Shown: positions 38,418-47,900 of the stretch, in pieces
How the letters are laid out: each line of letters starts with the position of its first letter
How positions within the stretch are numbered: the stretch's first letter is position 1
Source: Chitinolyticbacter albus
GTDB taxonomy: Bacteria; Pseudomonadota; Gammaproteobacteria; Burkholderiales; Chitinibacteraceae
Length of the DNA stretch: 64,000 nt
Reading direction: 5' to 3'
Assembly: GCF_024437655.1 (NCBI RefSeq)
Contig: NZ_JANBVF010000006.1
Coordinates: 62,001 to 126,000, forward strand
Translations under genes and position numbers: made by a program
Notes under the pieces: generated by a model
The model's input: the letters and a program-made list of their open reading frames with translations, nothing else
What the model was told of the DNA's origin: nothing
The model's database searches: none

Positions 38418-38741
38418 ATGCAACACCTGCAACCGCAAGAACTGGCCAGCTGGCTGGCCGATGCCGATCGCCCAAAACCGCTGCTACTCGATGTGCGCGA
38501 AGCCAATGAGGTCGCCTACTGCGCGCTGCCCGGCATCGTCCATATCCCCATGCAAGAGATCCCGGCACGCCAGCAGGAGCTGGACCCGGATCAGCCAACG
38601 GTGGTGATCTGCCACCACGGCATGCGCAGCTACCAGGTGGCGATGTTTCTCGAGCGCAATGGCTTCGAGCAGGTGATCAACCTCACCGGCGGCGTCGCCG
38701 CCTGGGCCGACCAGGTCGATCCCGCTTTTCCGCGCTACTGA
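38418..38741 (+). CDS. Single-domain rhodanese-like sulfurtransferase
   Basis: A 107-aa cytosolic rhodanese domain. The active-site Cys65 sits in the loop CHHGMRS, and DVREANEVAYCALPG is the conserved N-terminal signature. It probably shuttles sulfane sulfur, but the physiological acceptor is not predictable. AAAGGA precedes ATG 38418. It has its own promoter and is followed by a palindromic repeat element. Confidence 0.9.
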   Translation: MQHLQPQELASWLADADRPKPLLLDVREANEVAYCALPGIVHIPMQEIPARQQELDPDQPTVVICHHGMRSYQVAMFLERNGFEQVINLTGGVAAWADQVDPAFPRY

Positions 38742-38800
38742 AGCTTGTCCTGCCCGTCACGCTGATCGCCTTGTATCGCACGGGTTGGCGATATAGCGTA

Positions 38801-39066
38801 AGAGCCTGTTCAACGTCTTTTCGCCGCAGCGCCGACCCGGAGTTGGTCAGGCACAAGGCGGACGACGCAGGACATAACGCGTTATATCCAAAGCGTTCAA
38901 CGCAGTGAATGACCAACTCCGGGCCGGCCCTTCGGATTCGGGGCATTGCCGGCAACGATCCGCGTTGCAAGCCGCTTACGGTATTCATACCGCAGCACGT
39001 CTTGCGCCTAGCTCGCTATCCGGCACTACCCCGAACGCTGTGGTGAAAAGACGTTGAACAGGCTCT
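38801..39066. repeat. 266-bp palindromic MITE-like element with 22-bp perfect terminal inverted repeats
   Basis: The ends AGAGCCTGTTCAACGTCTTT (38801 on) and its reverse complement (ending 39066) match over 22 bp. A nested inverted repeat CCCGGAGTTGGTCA (38836-38849) / TGACCAACTCCGGG (38910-38923) and a central palindrome ATAACGCGTTAT (38874-38885) would let it fold into a long hairpin. There is no credible gene inside. It fills the 354-base gap between the rhodanese and HD-GYP genes. TA dinucleotides occur at both borders (38799-38800; 39066-39067), which might be a target duplication. Copy number elsewhere is unknown. Confidence 0.8.
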
Positions 39067-39095
39067 AAAAAATCCGGCGATCAGGCGAGACAGAG

Positions 39096-40136
39096 ATGGC
39101 GGTGGACAAGCTCAAGCTTTCCGAAAAGCTATTCGTCCAGAACCGGTTGCGCCAGGAAGGCCCAACCGACTTCCGGCTGGAGCCGAGGTACCGCCAGCAA
39201 CTGGCAGACGCCCGGCAGCGCAATACGATCCCCGAGCTGCCCGACCCCGCCCCCTACACGCTGATCGAACTGGCGGCGCTGACGCGGCAATGCAGCCTCC
39301 TGGCCGAACTCTCGCCAGGCACGCTGGCCGCGGTGTTCCTCGATACGCTGCTGGCACGAACACAGGCGCTGGCGCAATGCTCGGCGGATGGCGCCATCGC
39401 CGCCATCCTGCTGTGCCCCAGACGAGATCATGCCGCGCATCATGCCGTCGGCACGGCGCTGCTGGCCTGCCTGATTGCCGACGCCCTTGCGCTGCCCGCC
39501 GATGAACAACGTCTGCTGGGCCTTGCGGCCTTGGCGATGAACCTGGGCGCGGCCAGCCTGCAGAACGAGCTCGCACAGCAAGATGCCCCGCTTTCCACGC
39601 TGCAACGCCAAGAGCTGCATATCCATCCCATCGTCAGCTCCGCCCTACTGCGCGAATCCGGCATCCAGGATGCGCGTCTGCACCTGGTGATATTGACGCA
39701 TCACGAGCAGAGCAACGGGCGTGGCTACCCCTTTGGCCTGCCGTACGAGGCCATCGACCCGTTGGCTCAATTGCTGCATCTGCTGGACATCACCATGGCC
39801 AAGCTGTTGCCACGCAGCTACCGCCAGGGCGTGCCTTTACGCAGCGCGCTGGCCGGGCTGCTCAGCAATGCCAACAGCAGTTTTGACACCACGACCATTG
39901 CGCACCTGGTGAAGATACTCGGCCTGTATCCCGCCGGCAGTTTCGTCGCGCTCGAATCGGAACTGACCGCCGTGGTCATCGCGCAGACCGAGGACAACCA
40001 GGCACCACTGGTAGCCTCGCTCGACCAGAGCGAGCGCATTGACACCAGCGAGCCGGGTCAACGCGTACTCAAGAACGTCGCGGCCAAGGTATCCACGCAA
40101 CAACTGGCACAACTGGGAAGGCTCTGGCCGATGTGA
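39096..40136 (+). CDS. Degenerate HD-GYP-like protein
   Basis: A 346-aa protein aligning with HD-GYP c-di-GMP phosphodiesterases but with altered metal sites. The GYP part is recognisable as HHEQSNGRGYP (202-212; the usual HHExxDGxGYP has Asp for Asn). The HD dyad expected in GLLHDIGK reads LAMNLGA (148-149 Met-Asn), so metal binding is probably lost. There is no receiver domain or membrane segment. It may be a c-di-GMP sensor or an inactive relic. It begins 30 nt after the palindromic element. Confidence 0.75.
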   Translation: MAVDKLKLSEKLFVQNRLRQEGPTDFRLEPRYRQQLADARQRNTIPELPDPAPYTLIELAALTRQCSLLAELSPGTLAAVFLDTLLARTQALAQCSADGAIAAILLCPRRDHAAHHAVGTALLACLIADALALPADEQRLLGLAALAMNLGAASLQNELAQQDAPLSTLQRQELHIHPIVSSALLRESGIQDARLHLVILTHHEQSNGRGYPFGLPYEAIDPLAQLLHLLDITMAKLLPRSYRQGVPLRSALAGLLSNANSSFDTTTIAHLVKILGLYPAGSFVALESELTAVVIAQTEDNQAPLVASLDQSERIDTSEPGQRVLKNVAAKVSTQQLAQLGRLWPM

Positions 40137-40241
40137 CCGGGCAGGTCGCAGTGCTTACAGAGGCACCCGAATCGCACCGCACTCCGCCCCCTTCACCTCG
40201 CATTTCGCCAAGCATCGCCCCCGGCATCAGCGCAATCGATA

Positions 40242-40286
40242 CCTAGGTGATCCTTGCGTAAGCATTCTATGCAACTATCATCTAGG
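40242..40286 (+). promoter_or_regulatory. Promoter bracketed by an imperfect inverted repeat before the GNAT gene
   Basis: TTGCGT (40254-40259), 16-nt spacer, TATCAT (40276-40281). CCTAGGTGAT (40242-40251) and ATCATCTAGG (40277-40286) form a 9/10 inverted repeat around it, a possible operator. The remaining bases of 40137-40318 show no gene. Confidence 0.4.
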
Positions 40287-40318
40287 CTTGCGTTCCGCGT
40301 TGAACCCTCTGACTGATC

Positions 40319-40828
40319 ATGCCTCACGCCCTGTTCACCGATCCGGCTGCGCTGCACTTCGCCCCGGCCACCACTGCGGATCAAACCTTTTTGTTCACGC
40401 TGTATGCCTCGACCCGCAGCGACGAGATGGCTGTCACCGGCTGGAGCGCACAACAACAGACCGAGTTCATCGCGCAGCAATTTCACGCGCAGCATCAGCA
40501 CTACCAGGAACACTACCGGGAGGCCGAGTTTGCGGTGCTGCGCCACCATCACGAGCCTATCGGTCGGCAGTACGTGTTTCGTGGCCCGAGTACCTACAAC
40601 CTGATGGATCTGTCGCTGCTACCTGCCTGGCGGGGGCGCGGCATTGGCAGTCTGCTGTTGTCCCGGCTCATCCGGGAAGCCGATTGTGCTGGAAAGGCCA
40701 TCCGCCTCTATGTGGAGCAGGACAACCCGGCACGCCGCCTGTACGAACGCTTCGGCTTCGCCGTCACCGACCGGCATCCGATCTACCTGCAAATGCATCG
40801 ACCCGCCATCCTGGAATCCATCGCATGA
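40319..40828 (+). CDS. GNAT family N-acetyltransferase
   Basis: A 169-aa GNAT-fold protein. The acetyl-CoA loop is RGRGIGSLLLSRLI, preceded by the beta-4 strand NLMDLSLLPAW, and the end has LYVEQDNPARRLYERFGF. It starts at ATG 40319 and its stop overlaps the next gene (ATGA), suggesting linkage to the following small protein and tail-collar gene. The substrate is unknown. Confidence 0.88.
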   Translation: MPHALFTDPAALHFAPATTADQTFLFTLYASTRSDEMAVTGWSAQQQTEFIAQQFHAQHQHYQEHYREAEFAVLRHHHEPIGRQYVFRGPSTYNLMDLSLLPAWRGRGIGSLLLSRLIREADCAGKAIRLYVEQDNPARRLYERFGFAVTDRHPIYLQMHRPAILESIA

Positions 40829-41145
40829 GCGCCATCCCCAGCCACGAAGAACTGGCGCAAGCACTGGGCCAGACCTGGCACATCAGCTGGGAAGGCCACC
40901 CTGGCATCGACGTGGCGCTGATCGAAGTCAACCAGGGCCGTGCCATGAACCCGCGCTTTCACTGCTACGACGCGGTGTTTCGCCAGCCTGCCGGCGTCGA
41001 CCTGCCGCAGCACACCTATACGCTACACAGCCCGAATGCAACGTCGTGGTGGGTGATGCTCACTCCGATCGGCCCGGATGACGACGGTTTGCGCTTGCTG
41101 CAAGCGGTGTTTCACGTCAGAACACCCGCCCCCGCTCTCCCCTGA
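40825..41145 (+). CDS. Small protein coupled to GNAT and tail-collar genes (DUF6916-like)
   Basis: A 106-aa beta-rich protein with no signal peptide, containing DVALIEVNQGRAMNPRFHCY and QHTYTLHSPNATSWWVMLTP. It resembles small proteins that accompany microcystin-dependent/tail-collar genes; the DUF6916 label is from recall of that context and is tentative. ATG 40825 overlaps the GNAT stop by four bases, and the collar gene follows 67 nt later. Confidence 0.6.
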   Translation: MSAIPSHEELAQALGQTWHISWEGHPGIDVALIEVNQGRAMNPRFHCYDAVFRQPAGVDLPQHTYTLHSPNATSWWVMLTPIGPDDDGLRLLQAVFHVRTPAPALP

Positions 41146-41212
41146 TACCCAGCTCTGCGGACCACCGCATAACCCGCCGGCTACGCCGGCACCATAACGA
41201 AGGAGCAACAGG

Positions 41213-41827
41213 ATGGAACCCTTTCTCGGCGAGATCAAAATGGTCGGCTTCAATTTCGCACCGCGCGGTTACGCCCAGTGCGCCGGACAGCAGATGTCCA
41301 TCGCGCAGAACAGCGCCCTGTTTTCGCTGCTGGGCACCATGTACGGTGGCAACGGCCAGACCACCTTCGGCCTGCCCGACTATCGCGGACGCAGCCCGGT
41401 AGGCATGGGCCAAGGTCCCGGCCTGACACCGATAACCCAAGGCGAAGCCGCCGGGGTTGAAAGCACGACGCTGACGGTGGCGCAAATGCCCGCGCATACC
41501 CACATAGCCCAAGCCGCGCCGTTCAGCGCCAGCCTGACCGGACAGATCAGCGTGCCAGCTGCCACCACTGGCACCACCCAGGCGGCACCGGGCAACACCA
41601 CGGTACTGGGCCCGATTGCAGCAGGCGGGCGGGCCGGCACGCTGTATGCCACCACCCCCGCCGATACCACCCTGGCGCCATTCGATGCCACCCTCACCGG
41701 CCAGATCACTCCCAGCGCCCCGACCCTGGCAGCAACAGGTGGCAGCCAGCCCATCCCGCTGCGCACCCCCTTCCTGGGGACCAATTTCGTGATCGCGACG
41801 GAAGGCGTGTTTCCTTCACGAAATTAA
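41213..41827 (+). CDS. Phage tail-collar domain protein (microcystin-dependent protein family)
   Basis: A 204-aa protein with the N-terminal tail-collar domain (FLGEIKMVGFNFAPRGYAQC, later TTFGLPDYRGRSPVGMGQGP) and a Gly/Thr/Ala-rich variable half. Related chromosomal proteins (MdpB-like) occur without prophages, often in pairs or triplets near large surface proteins. No other phage gene is nearby, so a prophage remnant is unlikely. GAAGGAG precedes the ATG. It is the last gene before the giant surface protein. Confidence 0.88.
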   Translation: MEPFLGEIKMVGFNFAPRGYAQCAGQQMSIAQNSALFSLLGTMYGGNGQTTFGLPDYRGRSPVGMGQGPGLTPITQGEAAGVESTTLTVAQMPAHTHIAQAAPFSASLTGQISVPAATTGTTQAAPGNTTVLGPIAAGGRAGTLYATTPADTTLAPFDATLTGQITPSAPTLAATGGSQPIPLRTPFLGTNFVIATEGVFPSRN

Positions 41828-41922
41828 GTACTGGATGAATTCAGATTCAGCTTGAACAGGAATGGCTGATCGGCCTCGCCCTCGCGAGGCCGGCGCCATC
41901 CCGGCAGTGCCAGGAGCCTCAC

Positions 41923-44900
41923 ATGAAAAAGCCGACCCCCAAGCAATCGAATCCAGCCGCAGCACGCCCCATGATGCGTGCGCTGGAGCAGCGCATCATG
42001 TTTGACGCTGCAGCGCTCGCCACGGCGGTCGACACGGCCCATCACGCCGAGCCCGCCGCGCCGGTAACGGATGGCGCTGCGGATGCCCCGGACCTGCACG
42101 CACTGCTGTCGCCCCCCGCCGCGCCTGCCGAGGCCCCGCACAGCCAGCGGCAGGAAATTGTCTTTGTCGATGCGTCGGTGCGCGACGCGCAAAGCCTGAT
42201 CGACGGCATCGCCCCGGGCGTCGAGGTCGTGCTGATCCAGCCAGGGCAAAACGGCTTGCAGCTGATCGCCGACACGCTGGCCGGCCGTAGCAATATCAAC
42301 GCCATTCATATCCTGAGCCATGGCGACGCCGGGAAGATTCAATTGGGCGGGCAATGGATTGACGGCACCGGGCTCACCGCCAATAGCGGCCTACTCACCG
42401 ACATAGGCAGTGCGCTTTCCGCAGACGGCGATATCCTGTTGTACGGCTGCCAGGTGGGCACGGATGGAGCTGGCGTTGATTTCATACAATCGCTGGCTAG
42501 CGCAACGGGCGCTGATGTAGCCGCATCCAATGACGCTACCGGTGCTGCCCGTCTAGGCGGAGACTGGGCCCTTGAGGCTACGCAAGGGAGTATTGAAACG
42601 GCCACGCTGAATATCGGTTCTTACTCCGGATTGCTGGCCGCATTCAATGATGATTTTTCTACCAACACCGGAACAGCCGCCAGCTTCACCCGCAGCCTCG
42701 GTGGTGTGTCCTATACCTACACCTTCACGGCGCAGGGAGATGGTGGCGACACGGTTTGGGAATCCGCGAACGGTGCCGCAAACTCTGCGTCCATCAATCT
42801 CCAATCCACCGCGTTTAATCTTGGCAATACCGAACGATTCACCATTGCCCGTACCGACGGCGCGGACTTCACATTCACCAGTATTTTCATCAACAACACC
42901 GCTGGCGAAACCGTCACGGTTGCCGGATATAACAACGGCGTCCAGGTAGGCAGCGCGCAAACCGTCATCACCGGCACTGGTAGCACATTGAATTTTGGCG
43001 GCATTGCCGTCGATGAGGTGCGTATCACCTCGAACGATTTCTTCAACACCAATATCGACAGTTTTGCTGGCGATACCAATCCGCCCAATCTCACCCCCAC
43101 TACCTCCAACCTCAACAGCGATAGCGTCGCCTGGGCGGGCGTTGGCAGCACCGTGAGTCTGGACTCTGGCGGCAATGCCAATCTGGCGGACGCTGAACTG
43201 GATGCGCTGAACAGCGGCAATGGCAATTGGCAGGACGCCACCCTGACCATACAACGCTCCGGCACGGCAGTGACTTCCGATGTTTTCGGCTTTAACACAT
43301 CAAGCGCTTTGTTTACCGTTACCGGAACGACCAGCGGCAATCTGCAATCCGGCGGGCTAACCTTCGCTACTTATACAAACACCAACGGTGTTTTGACCAT
43401 TACGTTTACCAGCAGCGGTACAACGGCCACCAGTGCATTGGTGGATAACGTCGCCCAGCGGATTACCTATCGCAGCGACACGCCAGGCGGTGATGCCACG
43501 GTGAGCTTTACGCTGGCAGATGGCGATGGCGGTACCGCCACCTCAGCCAACGTGACGGTGACCAGCGATACCATTTACGTCACCAACACCACCGACACCA
43601 CCACAATCAACGTCAGCAATGGCGTGAGCTTCAGTGAAGCCATCGCGATCGCGGCGGCGGACGCCACCGGCAGCCAGACCATCGTGCTCGACTCCAGCCT
43701 GGCAGGCCAGACGGTATCGACGACGACGGCCGGCGCGCTGGGCGAGAACCTGACTCTGAATCTCGATGCCGCCAGCGGCGTGATGCTATCCGGCGGCACG
43801 CTGACCATAGGATCCGGCTTCACCCTCGACGTGGTCAACGGCAGCGGCGACAGCGCCACGATCGCGACGACGCTGGCAGGCGCTGGTGGCTTGACCAAGA
43901 GCGGAGCGGGCAGCCTCACTCTGTCCGGTGCCAATGGCTACACCGGCGCCACGTCGGTCTTTGCCGGTACGCTGGCGCTGACTGGTGGCAGCGCGCTGAA
44001 CAACAGCAACGCCGTGTCGGTTTCGTCGGGCGCAGGGCTGACGGTAGCGGGCAGCGAGGAAATCGGCTCCCTGACCGGCGCGGGCAACGTCACGGTGGAT
44101 AGCAGCCAGACGCTGACGGTGGGTAACGCAGCGACCAGTACCTTTGCTGGCAACCTCACCGGTGCGGGCGGGCTGACCATCAACCAGTCAAGCGGCAACA
44201 CCAACACCTTCACCCTCACCGGCAACAACACCGGTTTGAGCGGACAGGTTCGCGTGATCAATTTCGGTCGGCTGCTCGCCGACGGTGACAACGCCATTGC
44301 CAACAATACCGCGGTCATCGTCAACGGCAACGGCATCCTGACCCTGCTGTCCGACCAGACCATAGGCAGCCTGGCCAGCAATCTGGCAACCGCCAGCATC
44401 AACCTTGGCAGCTTTACCCTGACCGCCGGTGGCAACGACACCAGTACCAGCGTATTCGGCGTGATTTCCGGTACCGGCGCCCTCGTCAAGCAGGGCCTCG
44501 GCACGCTGACGCTGGAGGGCACCAATACCTATGGCGGCAGCACCACGGTCTCGGCCGGCACCCTGCTCTTGAATGGCGGCACGGCGCTGAACGACAGCAG
44601 TGCAGTTACCGTATCCTCCGGCGCCACGCTGGATGTGGTCGCATCCGAAACCATCGGTTCGCTGGCGGGCGCGGGTGTAGTTGCATTGGGCACCAACACC
44701 CTGACAGCCGGTGGCAACAACACCAGCACCACCTTCAGCGGCGGCATCAATGGCAGCGGCGGACTCACCAAGACGGGCAGCGGTACGCTGTCGCTCTCCG
44801 GCACCAACACCTATAGCGGCGCGACCACGCTCTCTGCGGGTGGCATCACCGTGTCCGGTGGCGCGGCGATCGACAACAGCAGCGCCGTGACCGTCGCCGG

Positions 44901-47900
44901 TGGCGCAACGCTGACGCTATCGGGCGCAGAAACCATAGGCTCGCTGACCGGCGCCGGGAATGTGGTCTTGAGTGCCACGCTGACGACAGGCAGCAACAAC
45001 ACCAGTACCAATTTTGCCGGGGTGATTTCCTCGACCAACAGCAGCGGGATCATCAAGGCAGGCAGCGGCACGTTCACGCTATCGAACAACAACACCTATA
45101 CCGGCAGCACCACCGTGTCGGTGGGCACGCTCAGAGTGGCTGACGACGCCAACCTGGGCAGCGGCACACTGATCCTCAACGGCGGCACGCTGGCCATTAG
45201 CGGCGCAACCAATATCGACAACGCCATCACGCTCGCCGCCAGCTCCACCGTCAGCGCGAGCACCACCGCGACCCTGTCGGGTGCCATCGACGGCACTGGC
45301 GACCTCACCAAGACCGGCGCATCCACGCTCACGCTCTCCGGCACCAATAGCTATGGCGGCGGCACCACCGTCAGCGCCGGCTCCTTGAGCATTGCCGGCG
45401 ACAGCAACCTCGGCGCCGGTACTGTGACGCTGGGTAGCGGCACCAACCTGGCTATCACCGGTGCCGGGACCATAGACAACGCGATTGTGCTGTCCGGTAA
45501 CGCCACTGTCACCAACACGGCCAACGTCGTGCTGTCCGGCAATATCAGCGGCACCAATAGCCTGACCAAGGCCGGCGCCTCGACGCTGACGCTCACCGGT
45601 ACCAATGGCCACACCGGCACCACCGTCAACGCCGGCACGCTCAGCATCGCCGCCGACAGCAATCTGGGTACCGGAACTGTAACGCTGGCGACGGGAGCGA
45701 CGCTGCTCATCACCGGCGCGACCACGGTCGACAACGCAATGGCGCTCAGCGGCAATGCCACCGTCTCGACCAGCGCCAACACCACGATCTCCAGCGCCAT
45801 CAGCGGCCCGGGTGGCCTGACCAAGACAGGTGCCTCGGCGCTGACGCTGAGCGGCAGCAGCGCCTATACCGGCGCCACCAACGTCAATGCCGGCAGCCTA
45901 CTGGTCAACGGCGCCCTGACCGCAACGACGGGCGTCACCACAGCAGCCGGCGCCACGCTGGGCGGGAGTGGCAACATAGCCAGCAACGTCACCATCAACA
46001 GCGGCGGCACGCTCGCCCCGGGCAACAGCGCCGGCACCCTGACCATCGACGGCGACCTGACCATGGCATCGGGCAGCACGCTCGCCATCGAGATCAATGG
46101 CGCAACGGCAGGTACCGGCTACGACCAGGTCGTGGTAAACGGTGCCGTTGATGTTTCGGGCGCGACGCTGTCGGTCACCCATGGCTACGCGCCGGGCAGT
46201 GGCGACAGCTACGCCATTATCGTCAACGACGCCGCCGATGGCGTGACCGGCTCTTTCAGCGGCATCAGCGAGGGCAGCGAGTTCGCTGCCGGCGGCAACG
46301 CCACCGAATTGACCGCCAGCTATATCGGCGGCAACGGCAACGATTTCACCCTGACCGCGCCCACGGCGCCGATCGTGACCGGCGTATCGTCCAGCACCGC
46401 CAATGGCACCTACAAGATCGGCGATGTCGTCACGATCACGGTCGCGTTCGATACCACGGTGTTCGTCACCGGCACCCCTACACTGCAGCTGGAAACCGGC
46501 ACGACGGACCGTACGCTCGATTACGTGTCCGGCTCGGGTACGAACACGCTGACGTTCAGCTACACCGTCCAGGCGGGCGATAGCTCGTCGGACCTCGATT
46601 ATGTTTCGACCTTGGCGCTGGCCCTCAACGGCGGCACCATCCGTGACGGCACCAATATCGATGCCGTGCTGACGCTCGCCTCCCCGGGCGCTGCCGGTTC
46701 GCTGGGCGCCAACAAGGCGCTGGTCATCGACGGCGTGCGTCCGACGGCCAGCATCGTGGTCACCGATACGGCCTTGAGCGTGGGCGAAACCACCACCGTC
46801 ACCATCACCTTCAACGAAGCCGTCACTGGCCTCACCGCGGGCGATTTCACCGTGGCCAGCGGCGCCCTCAGCGGGCTATCGAGCGCCGACGGCGGCATCA
46901 CCTGGACCACGACCTTGACGCCGACGGTCGGCATCGCCGATGCCAGCAACCTGATCACGCTGAACAACGCCGGGGTGCTGGATGCGGCCGGTAATGCGGG
47001 TGCCGGCAGCACTGATTCCAACAACTACGCCGTCGATACGCAACGGCCCACCGCCACGATCAGCGTAGCCGATACCGCCCTGGCGGCCGGCGAAACCACC
47101 ACCGTCACCATCACCTTCAGCGAGGCCATCACCGGCCTGACCGCCGCCGACTTCACCGTCGCCAATGGCACGCTCGGCACTCTGGCCTCGTCCGACGGCG
47201 GCATCACCTGGACCGCCACCCTCACGCCCTCGATCAACGTGGCAGGCAGCAGCAACCTGATCACGCTGAACAACACCGGGCTGCAGGATCTGGCCGGCAA
47301 TGCCGGCACCGGATCGACTGACTCCAACAACTACGCGGTCGATACGCTGCGCCCCACTGCCACCGTGGTGGTGACCGATACCGCGCTGGTCGCCGGCGAA
47401 ACCACCACCGTCTCCGTCACCTTCAGCGAGGCCGTCACCGGACTGACCACCGCCGATTTCACCGTGGCCAACGGCATGCTCAGCGGCCTGTCCTCATCCG
47501 ATGGCGGAATTACCTGGACCGCCACGCTGACGCCGACGGCCAACGTCACCGACGCCAGCAATTTGATCACGCTGGACAACACCGGCGTGCAGGATGGGGC
47601 CGGCAATAGCGGCACCGGGAGCACCGACTCCAACAACTACGCGCTCGACACCCAGCCACCAACCATCGCTTCGGTGTCGGTACCAGCCAACGGCAGCTAT
47701 GTCGCCGGCCAGAACCTCGACTTCACCGTCAACTTCGACGACGTCGTCACTGTCGACACCAGCGGCGGCACGCCGCGCATTGCCATCACGCTCGACACCG
47801 GCGGCACCGCCTACGCCAGCTATCTGTCGGGCTCCGGCACCAGTGCGCTGGTGTTCCGCCTCACCATCACCAGCGGCCAGGACGACAACAACGGCATCGG

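Noticed and set aside
41213-41827. Prophage remnant suggested by the tail-collar gene
   Set aside because: No integrase, capsid, terminase or other tail gene is nearby; chromosomal Mdp-type collar proteins are known outside prophages.
43888-47655. CRISPR-like repetitive block
   Set aside because: Repeats are in-frame protein-coding units of 85-102 codons, not short direct repeats with unique spacers.
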